DNA of 64,000 nucleotides from Pollutimonas sp963712655 (GCA_963712655.1 CAVQIT010000007.1:62001-126000), one strand, 5' to 3'; shown: positions 51,972 through 61,475, numbered from the stretch's first letter. Numbers and translations are program-made. The notes: generated from the letters alone by a model not told the origin.

Positions 51972-52298
51972 ATGTCTGTATCGACATCGTGGCTGGTATT
52001 GATTATTGCGGGCCTTTTTGAGGTGGGCTGGGCAATAGGCTTGAAGTACACCGAAGGCTTCAGCCGTTTCTGGCCCAGCCTGGGCACCATCCTGGCAATG
52101 GTCATCAGCGTTGGCTTGCTGGGCCTGGCCATGAAACAGTTGCCTGTGGGCACGGCTTACGCCGTATGGGTAGGTGTGGGCGCGGTGGGAACCGTTATAT
52201 TAGGCATAGTCTTGCTGGGCGATTCCGCCAATTCCGGACGCTTGATCAGCGTGGGTTTCATTATTGCTGGAATCATAGGCTTGAAGCTCGCCAATTGA
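51972..52298 (+). CDS. sugE: SMR-family guanidinium exporter (SugE/Gdx)
   Basis: 108 residues from MSVSTSWLVLIIAGLFEVGWAIGLKYTEGFSRFWPS, four membrane helices and the essential Glu in LFEVGW. YAVWVGVGAVGTVILGI and the short loops are typical of SMR transporters. The GLKYTEGFSRFWP pattern and the upstream guanidine-II riboswitch place it in the Gdx (guanidinium/H+ antiport) branch rather than the EmrE drug branch. ATG 51972 follows TTGGAGAAAC. Confidence 0.92.
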   Translation: MSVSTSWLVLIIAGLFEVGWAIGLKYTEGFSRFWPSLGTILAMVISVGLLGLAMKQLPVGTAYAVWVGVGAVGTVILGIVLLGDSANSGRLISVGFIIAGIIGLKLAN

Positions 52299-52389
52299 AC
52301 CCTGGTCGATAGGCGATTGCACGCCGGCCGTATGCTAGAGTGCGCGCGGCCGGTTCGTGCCCGCGCAGTCATTTCTTCGGAGACTTTCC

Positions 52390-52821
52390 TTGGACAGCAT
52401 CAACGTTATTTTGGGAGATTGGGCATCCTGCCGGCAGGATGCCACGCTTATTCGATACGAGGTGTTTGTGCACGAACAGCACGTGCCTATCGAAGAGGAA
52501 ATAGATCTCGACGATCAGCATTGCCTGCACGCTGTGGCTTACGACGAGCAGGGCGCGGCGGTGGGAACCGGCCGCTTGCTCTCCAATGCGCATATCGGCA
52601 GGATGGCGGTGCGCAAGGCGTACCGGGGCCGCGGCGTGGGTTCGCGCTTATTGACCGCGCTGGTCGACGAAGCGCGGCGCCGGCAGTATCTGGAGGTTGT
52701 GCTGTCCGCCCAGGTGCACGCCAAGGCATTCTATGCCGCCCATGGTTTTATCGCCGAAGGCAATATCTACATGGATGCCGGCATCGAACACATCACGATG
52801 CGGCATGTGTTGACCGCGTGA
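52390..52821 (+). CDS. GNAT-family N-acetyltransferase
   Basis: About 143 residues. The fold shows RYEVFVHEQHVPIEEEIDLDD, AVAYDEQGAAVGTGRLL, IGRMAVRKAYRGRGVGSRLLTALV (the acetyl-CoA loop R-x-x-G-x-G) and VHAKAFYAAHGF. The TTG at 52390 with GGAG eight bases upstream is preferred; a GTG at 52357 is possible. It is ElaA-like in the N-terminal VFVHEQ motif. The substrate is unknown. It is convergent with leuB. Confidence 0.85.
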   Translation: MDSINVILGDWASCRQDATLIRYEVFVHEQHVPIEEEIDLDDQHCLHAVAYDEQGAAVGTGRLLSNAHIGRMAVRKAYRGRGVGSRLLTALVDEARRRQYLEVVLSAQVHAKAFYAAHGFIAEGNIYMDAGIEHITMRHVLTA

Positions 52822-52831
52822 AAATTTCCGT

Positions 52832-53908
52832 TCAAACGCCGCGGCCCACGGCGGCAGCCACGGCGTCGCCCATTTGCGAGGTGCCCACCTGCTTGCAGCC
52901 GGGCTGCGCGATGTCGCCGGTCCGGTAGCCATCGGCCAGCACCTTGCGCACGGCCAGTTCGACGCGATCAGCGTGATCGGGCAGGTTGAATGAATATCTC
53001 AGCATCATCCCCATCGACAAGATAGAGGCAATCGGATTGGCCAGGTTGCGGCCCGCGATATCCGGCGCCGTGCCGTGCACGGGTTCATACAGGCCTTTTT
53101 GATCGAGCGCGAGCGATGCCGATGGCAGCATGCCGATCGAGCCGGTCAGCATGGCGGCGGCGTCGGAAAGAATGTCGCCGAAAATATTGCCCGTCACCAT
53201 GACGTCGAATTGCTTGGGCGCGCGCATCAGCATCATTGCCGCGGCATCGACGAACAAATGGGTCAGTTCCACGTCCGGGTATTCTTTGCCGACGTTGCTG
53301 ACGACTTCGCGCCATAGCTGCATGGTTTCCAGCACATTTGCCTTGTCCACCGAACAAACTTTGCCGCGGCGCTTGCGGGCGGTCTGGAATGCCACATGCG
53401 CGATGCGCTCGATTTCAGACTCCGAATAGCGCATGGTGTTGAAGCCTTCGCGTTCGCCCGAAGGCAAGGTGACAATGCCGCGCGGTTCGCCGAAGTAGAT
53501 GTCGCCGGTCAGTTCGCGCAGAATCATCAGGTCCAGGCCTTCGACAATCTCGGGTTTCAGGCTGGAGGCGCCTATGAGTTCCGGGAATAGGAAAGCGGGG
53601 CGGAAGTTGGCGAACAGGCCCAGTTCTTTGCGTAGACGCAGCAAGCTTGCGCCCGGACGCATGGCATAAGGGATGACTTCGTCGCCCGGCACGCCGGCGG
53701 CGCCGAAAAGAATCGCATCCGCATCGCGCGCGATCTGGGTGGTCGTGGCGGGCAGCGGATCGCCCACGGCGTCTATGCCTGCCGCGCCTATGGGCGCTTC
53801 GATCAGCTCCAGCGCCGTTTCCTGGCCCAGCACGGCGCGCAGTACCTTGACAGCTTCAGTCGTGACTTCTTTACCAATGCCATCGCCTGGCAGGACTGCA
53901 ATTTTCAT
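52832..53908 (-). CDS. leuB: 3-isopropylmalate dehydrogenase
   Basis: This 358-residue protein has MKIAVLPGDGIGKEVTTEAVKVLRAVL, the Arg cluster (AMRPGASLLRLRKELGLFANFRP), REGFNTMRYSESEIERIAHVAFQTARKRRGKVCSVDKANVLETMQLWREVV, and FDVMVTGNIFGDILSDAAAMLTGSIGMLPSAS. All the beta-decarboxylating dehydrogenase signatures are intact. It does the third step of leucine synthesis (3-isopropylmalate to 4-methyl-2-oxopentanoate) with NAD. It follows leuD by 43 bases. Confidence 0.97.
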   Translation of the reverse strand: MKIAVLPGDGIGKEVTTEAVKVLRAVLGQETALELIEAPIGAAGIDAVGDPLPATTTQIARDADAILFGAAGVPGDEVIPYAMRPGASLLRLRKELGLFANFRPAFLFPELIGASSLKPEIVEGLDLMILRELTGDIYFGEPRGIVTLPSGEREGFNTMRYSESEIERIAHVAFQTARKRRGKVCSVDKANVLETMQLWREVVSNVGKEYPDVELTHLFVDAAAMMLMRAPKQFDVMVTGNIFGDILSDAAAMLTGSIGMLPSASLALDQKGLYEPVHGTAPDIAGRNLANPIASILSMGMMLRYSFNLPDHADRVELAVRKVLADGYRTGDIAQPGCKQVGTSQMGDAVAAAVGRGV

Positions 53909-53951
53909 TCAATATTCCTCGGTGATAAATGGGAGTAGGCGCATGCGCCGG

Positions 53952-54551
53952 CTATGGGCGCAACGCGGTATAGCGTTGTTCGAACGCGGTGATCTGGTCG
54001 GTTTTCTGCAAGGTGTAGTCGATTTCGTTCAAGCCTTCGATCAGGCATTTTTTTGAAAAAGCATCGATATCGAATACGTGGGTGGAGCCATCGGGAGCCG
54101 CCACGGTTTGGGCGGGAAGGTTCACCACAAGGCGCATGCCAGGCGTTGTTTGGGCGATTTCCAGCAGGCGGGCGACCGCCTGGGCCGGCAGGACCACCGG
54201 CAACAAGCCATTCTTCAGCGCATTGGAAAAGAAGATATCGCCGAAGCTGGGCGCAATGACCGCGCGAAAGCCATAGTCGTGCAAGGCCCATACGGCATGC
54301 TCGCGCGATGAGCCGCAGCCGAAGTTGTCCTGCGCGACGACGATACGGGCCTGGCGGTAGGTAGGCTGGTTCAGGATGAAGCCGGGGTTTTCGTCGCCGG
54401 ATTTATCGAAGCGCAGATCGCGGAACAGGAATTGGCCGAAATCGTCCGAGCGCGGTTTCTGCAAATAGCGGGCCGGCACAATCTGGTCGGTATCGATATT
54501 GGACCGGGGCATGGGCAGGGCGACGGCATCGAGGTGTTGGAACGCTTCCAT
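53952..54551 (-). CDS. leuD: 3-isopropylmalate dehydratase small subunit
   Basis: This 199-residue protein has RSNIDTDQIVPARYLQ, AQDNFGCGSSREHAVWALHDYGFRAVIAPSFGDIFFSNALKNGLLPV, the swivelling domain of the aconitase family. It pairs with LeuC to isomerise 2-isopropylmalate. The start lies 4 bases after the leuC stop. Confidence 0.96.
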   Translation of the reverse strand: MEAFQHLDAVALPMPRSNIDTDQIVPARYLQKPRSDDFGQFLFRDLRFDKSGDENPGFILNQPTYRQARIVVAQDNFGCGSSREHAVWALHDYGFRAVIAPSFGDIFFSNALKNGLLPVVLPAQAVARLLEIAQTTPGMRLVVNLPAQTVAAPDGSTHVFDIDAFSKKCLIEGLNEIDYTLQKTDQITAFEQRYTALRP

Positions 54552-54555
54552 GTTC

Positions 54556-55983
54556 TTATTGGCTCCTGGCGGCGAATTGCCGCACGTCGACCAAGTGGCC
54601 GGTGATTGCCGCGGCGGCGGCCATGGCCGGGCTCATCAAATGGGTGCGCGCGCCCGGGCCCTGGCGCCCGACAAAATTGCGGTTCGAGGTCGAGGCGCAG
54701 CGCTGCTGCGGTCCCACCTGGTCGCCATTGGTGGCCAGGCACATGGAGCAACCCGCATAGCGCCAATCGAATCCGGCATCGCGGAATATTTTGTCCAGGC
54801 CTTCCTGTTCTGCTTGCAGCTTGACCAAGCCGGACCCCGGCACCACCCAGGCCTGGACGCCCTGGGCAATATGGCGGCCCTTGGCGATGGCGGCGGCGCT
54901 GCGCAAATCCTCGATACGGCCATTGGTGCAGGATCCGATGAATACGTGATCGACGGCGATATCGGTCAAAAGCATGCCGGGCTCCAGGCCCATATAGGAA
55001 AGTGTGCGCTGCATCGCCTCGCGGCGCCCGCTGTCTTCGGCCTGGGCGGGGTCCGGCACGCGTCCGGAAATCGGCAGGGCATCCTCGGGACTGTTGCCCC
55101 ATGTGACCATGGGAGCGATCTCGTCGGCATGCAGCCGCACTTCGCGGTCGAATTTGGCGTCCGGGTCGCTGGCCAGGGTGCGCCAATAAGCCAGGGACTC
55201 ATCCCAGTCGGTTCCCGCCGGGGCGTATGGGCGTCCTTTGAGCCAGGCGAAAGTCGTGTCGTCCGGCGCGATCATGCCGGCGCGCGCGCCGGCTTCGATC
55301 GACATATTGCAGACGGTCAGCCGCCCTTCCATCGATAGGGCCCGAATGGCCGATCCAGCGTATTCAATGACATGCCCTGTAGCGCCGGCGGCGCCCAGGC
55401 GGCCGATAATCGCCAGGATGATATCTTTCGCGCTGACATTGTCGGCAAGAGTGCCGTCTATGGTTATCCGGATGGTGCCGGGCTTGCGTTGCCAGATCGA
55501 TTGCGTGGCCAGCACATGGGCGACTTCGGAAGCGCCTATGCCAAAAGCCAGGGCGCCCAGGGCGCCGTGGGTGGAGGTATGGCTGTCGCCGCAAACAATC
55601 AGCGAGCCCGGCAGGCTCAGGCCTTGTTCCGGGCCGACCACATGAATGATGCCCTGGCGCGGGTCGTCCAGTCCGAAAAATTCAATTCCCCCTAGAGCGC
55701 TGTCGTCGCGCAGGGCGTTGACCATGGCCCGTTTCTCCGGGTCGGAGATATCCGCCAGATCGCGGCTGGCGGTCGGCACGTAATGATCGGCGGTCGCAAA
55801 GGCACGCTGCGGCGCGCGCAATGCAAGCCCTTGCTGGCGCAGCATTTCGAATGCGGGCGCCGACCCATCCTGGACCAGATGGCGGTCTACGTACAGCAGG
55901 CTTTGGCCATCTTCGCGGCGCAGGATTTCATGGCGCGCCCAGATTTTCTCGAACAGGGTGCCGGGCGGGGAATCGGTGGGCAT
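54556..55983 (-). CDS. leuC: 3-isopropylmalate dehydratase large subunit
   Basis: This 475-residue protein has CGDSHTSTHGALGALAFGIGASEVAHVLATQ, the [4Fe-4S] ligands in FIGSCTNGRIEDLR and AGCSMCLATNGD, and SNRNFVGRQGPGARTHLMSPAMAAAAAITGHLVD. The complete aconitase-type large subunit is present. It heads a leuC-leuD-leuB cluster; leuA is not in the window. A Bug receptor gene lies 35 bases upstream. Confidence 0.97.
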   Translation of the reverse strand: MPTDSPPGTLFEKIWARHEILRREDGQSLLYVDRHLVQDGSAPAFEMLRQQGLALRAPQRAFATADHYVPTASRDLADISDPEKRAMVNALRDDSALGGIEFFGLDDPRQGIIHVVGPEQGLSLPGSLIVCGDSHTSTHGALGALAFGIGASEVAHVLATQSIWQRKPGTIRITIDGTLADNVSAKDIILAIIGRLGAAGATGHVIEYAGSAIRALSMEGRLTVCNMSIEAGARAGMIAPDDTTFAWLKGRPYAPAGTDWDESLAYWRTLASDPDAKFDREVRLHADEIAPMVTWGNSPEDALPISGRVPDPAQAEDSGRREAMQRTLSYMGLEPGMLLTDIAVDHVFIGSCTNGRIEDLRSAAAIAKGRHIAQGVQAWVVPGSGLVKLQAEQEGLDKIFRDAGFDWRYAGCSMCLATNGDQVGPQQRCASTSNRNFVGRQGPGARTHLMSPAMAAAAAITGHLVDVRQFAARSQ

Positions 55984-56018
55984 GATTTCTACACTAATAG
56001 TTTGGTGAGGGGGAGCAT

Positions 56019-56981
56019 TCAGTCAAGCTTGGCGCCGGACTCTTTTACGATGCTTTCGTAGCGCTTGGTTTCGGATGCCATGAAAGCGCCGAATTCTTCA
56101 GGGGTGCCGCCGCCGATTTCCGCGCCGTAGTCAGCCATTTGCGTGCGCAGTTTCTTATCGGACTTGAGCACCTCGTTGGCTTCGCGATTAAGCCGTTCGA
56201 TGATGGCGGCAGGGGTGCCGGCGGGAGCCATCAGGCCATACCACGAGGAAGCGTAGATGGGCAGGCCCAGCTCGGCGAAGGTCGGCACATTGGGCAAGGC
56301 CGGGTTGCGCGCTTTGGACGCGACGGCCAGGGCGCGCAGCTTGCCGCCGGCGATCAGGGGCAGGCAGGTGGTGGTGTCGAGCATCAGCGAAATCTGGCCC
56401 GCCATCAAGTCGCTTTCGGCCGGCGACGTGCCTTTGTAGGGTACATGGACGATGTCGATCTTGGCGGCCATCATGAATTGCACGGCGGCCAGGTGCTGCG
56501 ATGATCCGACGCCGCCCGAGCCGTAGTTCAGCTTGCCGGGATTGGCCTTGGCGTAAGCCACGACGTCCTGCATGGTCTTGAAGGGCGACGAGGTGGGAAC
56601 GACCAGGATATTGGGCACCGATGAAACGAACATGATGGGCGCGAAATCCTTGACGGGATCGAAGCCCAGTTTTGAGTACAGGTGGACATTGACCGCGTTC
56701 GGGCTGATCGAACCCATCAGCAGGTTGTAGCCGTCGGGTTCCGCGCGGGCGGCGATGGCGGTGCCGATATTGCCGCCCGCGCCGGCCCGGTTATCCACCA
56801 CGATGGGCTGGCCCAGTCTTTGGGACAGGGGCTCGGCAAGAATGCGGCCCATGGTGTCCACCCCGCCCCCCGGAGGCCAGGGCAGGTACATGCGTATGGA
56901 GTGATCGGGATAGGTGGCGGCCTGTGCCATGCCGGCACAGGCGAGGAATACGGTGGCGAGCCAAGTATGTATTTTCTTCAT
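56019..56981 (-). CDS. Bug/TctC-family periplasmic solute receptor upstream of leuCDB
   Basis: About 320 residues from MKKIHTWLATVFLACAGMAQAATYPDHSIRMYLPWPPGGGVDTMGRILAEPLSQRLGQPIVVDNRAGAGGNIGTAIAARAEPDGYNLLMG; the signal peptide ends near AQA. GGAG precedes ATG 56981. HVPYKGTSPAESDLMAGQISLMLD is the usual family loop. It lies directly before leuC on the same strand, a linkage seen in Alcaligenaceae, so it may bind a precursor acid of leucine synthesis. That role is unproven. Confidence 0.9.
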   Translation of the reverse strand: MKKIHTWLATVFLACAGMAQAATYPDHSIRMYLPWPPGGGVDTMGRILAEPLSQRLGQPIVVDNRAGAGGNIGTAIAARAEPDGYNLLMGSISPNAVNVHLYSKLGFDPVKDFAPIMFVSSVPNILVVPTSSPFKTMQDVVAYAKANPGKLNYGSGGVGSSQHLAAVQFMMAAKIDIVHVPYKGTSPAESDLMAGQISLMLDTTTCLPLIAGGKLRALAVASKARNPALPNVPTFAELGLPIYASSWYGLMAPAGTPAAIIERLNREANEVLKSDKKLRTQMADYGAEIGGGTPEEFGAFMASETKRYESIVKESGAKLD

Positions 56982-57058
56982 GATGTGCGTCTCCGTTGGA
57001 TTTTTTGTGATTTGCCTGGCCATTCTTGAATAAATCGGCATGTCTGGCAAACATAATT

Positions 57059-57093
57059 AAGGCATAATAGGTATGATTAAAATTCATGCCTAA
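57059..57093. promoter_or_regulatory. Candidate LysR operator in the divergent Bug-leu/LysR promoter
   Basis: AGGCAT (57060-57065) and ATGCCT (57086-57091) form an inverted pair flanked by TTA and AA in the 120-base space between the Bug gene and the divergent LysR gene. It fits a LysR site for both promoters but is short. Confidence 0.3.
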
Positions 57094-57101
57094 TTTGTCC
57101 T

Positions 57102-58052
57102 ATGCGCCGCTTGCCTCCCTTGAACGCCTTGCGCGCTTTTGAAGCCTCCGCGCGCAATGCCAGCTTTACCCGCGCCGCGCAGGAATTGTGCGTAACCCAG
57201 GGCGCGGTCAGCCGTCACGTCGGCGCGCTGGAAGACTGGCTGAAAATAAAGCTGTTCAAACGAGAGCGGTATGGAATCGAACTTACCGCCCAGGGCAATG
57301 TGTACTTTCGCACGATCAAGAATGCGCTGGATCAGATCGAATACGGTACCCAGCAATTGCGCCAAAGCCCGGACGAAAACCGATTGCGCATCAAGTTGCC
57401 GCCCACCTTCGCGATTCGCTGGCTGGTGCCGCGGCTGGCTCGCTTTCATGCGCGGCACCCCGGAATCGATGTCCAGATCACCACCTCGCATCAGCGCGCC
57501 GACTTCGATCGGGAAGATGTGGATGTCAGCATCCATTCCGAAGCCCATCCTCCGTCCGATGCGGTTTCGGGCTCCAGGTATTTATATTTGTTCGGGGAAA
57601 CCTTGTTGCCGGTATGCGCGCCCGGCCTGTTGGAGCGCGAACCGCCGTTGCTGGCGCCTGGCGATCTTGCGCACCACGTTTTGCTTTGCTCGATGAATCG
57701 CCCTCTGGACTGGCCGACATGGCTGGCGGCGGCCGGGGTAGAGCAGATCGATGGCAATAGCGGCCTGAAGTTCGAGAACGCCGCGCTGGCTTACCAGGCC
57801 GCTACGGACCAGCTTGGCGTAATGGTGGCGCAGTTGGCGTTCGTCAACGACGACCTTGCTTCAGGCCGGCTGGTGGCGCCGCTGGGGCTAAGGGTGGCCA
57901 CCTGGGGGGCATATTATCTGGCTTACCCCACCGATGCGCCCAAGCCCGCCCGGATCCAGATGTTCGAAGACTGGATATTGGATGAGGCGCGCGCCATGAA
58001 CAAGCAGTTCGCCGATCAGGACGGCCTGGGCGTTGTCGAGAGGGCGGTGTAA
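57102..58052 (+). CDS. LysR-family regulator (GcvA-like)
   Basis: This 316-residue protein starts MRRLPPLNALRAFEASARNASFTRAAQELCVTQGAVSRHVGALEDWLKIKLFKRERYGIELTAQG, the GcvA-type LysR winged helix, followed by the effector domain RLRIKLPPTFAIRWLVPRLARFHARHPGIDVQ. It is divergent from the Bug-leuCDB cluster and probably regulates it. Confidence 0.92.
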   Translation: MRRLPPLNALRAFEASARNASFTRAAQELCVTQGAVSRHVGALEDWLKIKLFKRERYGIELTAQGNVYFRTIKNALDQIEYGTQQLRQSPDENRLRIKLPPTFAIRWLVPRLARFHARHPGIDVQITTSHQRADFDREDVDVSIHSEAHPPSDAVSGSRYLYLFGETLLPVCAPGLLEREPPLLAPGDLAHHVLLCSMNRPLDWPTWLAAAGVEQIDGNSGLKFENAALAYQAATDQLGVMVAQLAFVNDDLASGRLVAPLGLRVATWGAYYLAYPTDAPKPARIQMFEDWILDEARAMNKQFADQDGLGVVERAV

Positions 58053-58178
58053 TGGTGTGGCTGATCCGCCAGAGGCTATGGCCTGTCGGCACTTCTCGTT
58101 GGCAGCGGCAACCGTAGTGGGTGATTGTTTCCAGGCAGAAAGCTCCGACTTTTATGGGCCGGGGCTTTTTGCATCGCG

Positions 58179-58541
58179 CTAGCTGCGTTGCAAAATACGT
58201 TCTCTATTAAGCGCCAGCGCTTCGTCGGTGGGTTCCCAGTCGCCCCAGAACGCGTCAGGAATATTGGGATGAGTATCTTTTAGCGATTCGGTAAAAGTGG
58301 GCTTGTATCCTCTGCGCAGCATCTCCGCGACTAACTGGGCATGCCGCTTTGCGAGATACCCTAGCCGCGTATAGAAGAAAGTCACATGGCCGGTTCCCAG
58401 TGTGTACTCGGCCGGCTGATCGAAGCCATGTCGCTGCGAAGCTTTTTGAGCTAACGCGAACACGCGCGGCAGCTCCCGGTATTCCGCGATCAGGTGCTGG
58501 CGGCTTAGATCTTGAACGGGAACGCAATTAATCCGGGTCAT
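58179..58541 (-). CDS. denV: Pyrimidine-dimer DNA glycosylase (T4 endonuclease V homologue)
   Basis: This 120-residue protein starts MTRINCVPVQDLSRQHLIAEYRELPRVFALAQKA. Thr2 is the catalytic amine donor after removal of Met, and Glu23 is the catalytic acid, both as in T4 endonuclease V. TLGTGHVTFFYTRLGYLAKRHAQLVAEMLRRGYKP and GDWEPTDEALALNRERI also follow that family. It should cut UV-induced cyclobutane dimers by glycosylase/lyase action. The phage enzyme has about 138 residues, so this one is slightly short at the C-terminus. No phage genes adjoin it. Confidence 0.88.
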   Translation of the reverse strand: MTRINCVPVQDLSRQHLIAEYRELPRVFALAQKASQRHGFDQPAEYTLGTGHVTFFYTRLGYLAKRHAQLVAEMLRRGYKPTFTESLKDTHPNIPDAFWGDWEPTDEALALNRERILQRS

Positions 58542-58689
58542 GGGACTACCTTTCCGCGTTGTCTATACGATGCCATATTGTCTTCCTTGGGGAAGATGTA
58601 TGGAGGATGTTGGGGGAAAACGCAGCGGTGCCGCAGGGGAAAAACATGGGATCGTTGCGGATTTCTGCCTCGGGATTCAATCGAAAAAA

Positions 58690-58725
58690 CAAAAAACCCT
58701 CTTAAATCAATAATTTAAGAGGGTT
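58690..58725 (-). terminator. Intrinsic terminator of tRNA-Leu
   Basis: On the minus strand AACCCTCTTAAAT pairs with ATTTAAGAGGGTT (13 bp, 5-base loop) and is followed by TTTTG. It lies 15 bases after the tRNA 3' end. Confidence 0.9.
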
Positions 58726-58740
58726 AATGTTTCAAAACTA

Positions 58741-58825
58741 TGGTGCCCAGAAGAGGACTCGAACCTCCACACCCGAAGGCACATGGACCTGAACCATGCG
58801 CGTCTACCAATTCCGCCACCTGGGC
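58741..58825 (-). tRNA. tRNA-Leu (anticodon CAG)
   Basis: On the minus strand the sequence begins GCCCAGGTGGCGGAATTGG, has GGTTCAGGTCC with anticodon CAG, a long variable arm (TGCCTTCGGGTGTG) and GTTCGAGTCC before TCTGGGCACCA. The long variable arm is typical of leucine tRNA. CCA is encoded. It is divergent from rnr. Confidence 0.96.
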
Positions 58826-58927
58826 ATAAAGTGTATGCTATCGCTTTACTGATTACTGCCGCGTTAGGCGCTACTTCTTTAAGAGGCGCAAAGTATAACG
58901 TATTTTTTAAACCAACGGAAATCACTT

Positions 58928-61380
58928 TTGAACAAACGCTCCAAGAACGACTCGAACAACAAAGAAAATCCCGCGGGCACGCACGATTTGCCGCCGGATT
59001 TTGATCCAGAAGTGCCCAGTCGAGAAGTCATCATGCAGCATCTGCGATCCTCGGAAACGCCCGTGGCGCCTGATGTCATGGCGAAATCGCTGGGGGCGTC
59101 CGTGCCGTTGTCGGTGGGTTTCGATCGTCGCCTGAAAGCCATGGAACGCGACGGCCAACTTTTTTTCAATCCTCAAGGGCAGGTGCTGCTGAGCAACAAG
59201 CTGGAATTCATCGCCGGGCGCGTACAAGGCCATCGCGACGGTTTCGGCTTTTTATTGCGCGATGATGGCGGGCCGGATTTATTCCTGTCGCCGCGTGAAA
59301 TGCTCAAGGTGCTGCATGGCGACCGCGTTTTGGTCAAGCCCGACGGCGAATATCGCGGCAAGCCGGAAGGCACTATTGTCGAAGTCATCGAGCGGCGCAC
59401 CAACAAGCTGGTCGGGCGTTTCCTGAACGAACGCGGCCTATTCCATCGTGGTCCCCGAAGACCAGCGCATCAAGCACGACATCCTGATTCCGCCCGGTGA
59501 AGGGCGCCGCCGAACCGGGGCAGGTGGTCGCTGGTCGAAATCATCGAGCAGCCGACCACGCCACACGCAGCCATTGGGCCGGGTGGTCGAAGTGCTGGGC
59601 GAAATCGACGATCCCGGCATGGAAATCGAAATCGCCGTGCGCAAGTTCGACGTGCCGCACGAGTTTTCGGCGGCCGCGCTGCAACAGGCCGAGAAGCTGC
59701 CTGCCCGAAGGTGCAAGGCCGCCGACCTCAAAGGCCGCGTCGATTTGCGCGACGTGCCGCTCGTCACTATCGACGGCGAGGATGCGCGCGATTTCGACGA
59801 TGCCGTTTATCTGCGAGCCGGTCGAGCTCGGTACCGGCAAACGCAAGCGACCGGGCTGGCGCCTGTTGGTGGCCATCGCCGACGTCAGCCATTATGTCCG
59901 CCCGGCGATGCGCTGGACGACGGACGCCATCGAGCGCGGCACCAGCGTGTATTTTCCGCGCCGGGTCATACCCATGTTGCCCGAGACCCTGTCCAACGGC
60001 CTTTGCTCGCTCAATCCCGACGTCGACCGGCTGGTGCTGGTCTGCGACATGGTGATTCCGGCCAATGGCGCCAAGGCCGGCAGCGTCACCGCTTATCAGT
60101 TCTACGATGCGGTCATGCATTCGCATGCGCGCACTACCTATACCGAAGTTTGGGCGGCGCTGCAGCAGCCCACCGGGCCGGCGGGCGCAAGCCATGCAGC
60201 GCGGTCCTGCCGCATCTGCAGAATCTGTACGAACTCTATCAATTGCTCGCGCAGGCGCGAAAAAAGCGCGGCGCGATCGATTTCGATACGGTCGAAACCA
60301 GGATCGTCTGCAATGAACTGGGCCGGATCGAAAAGATCGAAGCCTATACGCGCAACGATGCTCACAAGCTGATCGAAGAATGCATGCTGGCCGCCAATAC
60401 CTGCGCGGCCGAATTCATGGCCCGCAACAAGCACCTGGGCCTGTATCGCGTGCACGAGGGCCCGACGCCTCCAAAGCTGAAATCCTTGCGCGATTACTTG
60501 CGCAATCTTGGCCTGACCCTGGGCGGCGGCGAAGACCCCACTACCGATGACTACGCCAAGCTGGTCCAGTCGGTGCGCAGCCGGCCGGACTTTGCGATTA
60601 TCCAGACCATGTGCCTGCGTTCTTTGCAGCAGGCCATGTACAGCCCGGACAAGGTCGGTCACTTTGGCTTGTCCTACGATCACTACGCCCATTTCACTTC
60701 GCCGATACGCCGCTATCCGGATCTTCTTACCCACCGGGTCATCAAGGGCATACTGCGCGGCAAGCGCTATGTGCCCCAAGCTCGACGATATCGGCAATCT
60801 TGCGGCCCTGCCGAAAGACGAGCGCGAGCATGCGGTCTGGGAAAAGCTCGGCCTGTACTGCTGTCGGCCACGCGAGCGCCGCGCCGACGACGCCTCGCGC
60901 GATGTCGAGGCATGGCTCAAGTGCTGGTTCGTCAAGGAACACGTCGGCGAAGAGTTCAGCGGCACGGGTAACCGGCGTGGCCACATTCGGCATATTCGTT
61001 ACGCTGGATACCTTGCACGTGGAAGGCATGGTGCATGTGTCGGAGCTGGGTGGCGGATTATTTCCAGTTCAACGAAGCCATGCACGAGCTGCGCGGCGAG
61101 CGCACAGGCATGCGCTATCGCCTGACCGATCAAGGTTCAGGTGCAAGTGGCGCGGGTCGACCTGGAAGCCCGCCGTATCGAGTTCCGGCTCGTCAAGGGA
61201 ACCACCTTCAAGGCGTTGAAAGCCGCGATCGAACCCGAGGCGCCCACCGGGCGGCGGGTAAAGCGCGCGGCGCCAACCAAACCGGAAGCCTTGAAAGGCG
61301 CGACATCCCGGCAGCGCAGGGCAGCCGCCAAACGCAGCGCCAAGACCAGCTCTACGCCAAAAACCATACGGCGTCGCTAA
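58928..61380 (+). pseudogene. rnr: Ribonuclease R with many frameshifts
   Basis: The protein starts (TTG) NKRSKNDSNNKENPAGTHDLPPDFDPEVPSREVIMQHL and runs in frame to about 59447. Beyond that at least a dozen single- or double-base indels shift the frame (for example near 59447, 59505, 59813, 59906, 60180, 60778, 60868, 60966, 61048, 61133). Across the three frames the RNase R sequence is nearly complete: LVTIDGEDARDFDDAVY (catalytic acidic cluster), ERGTSVYFPRRVIPMLPETLSNGLCSLNPDVDRL, FTSPIRRYPDLLTHRVIKGIL, and the S1 part VEGMVHVSELGG. The total length suits RNase R. Sequencing error is more likely than true decay. Confidence 0.88.
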
Positions 61381-61475
61381 CCGATAGGGGGCGTGCAAGG
61401 GTAGCGCGGCGGCGATATCCGGCCATCCTGGAGATGGCCGGAACGAGTCCGGCGCATTCCCGGGGGTAAAATGCC

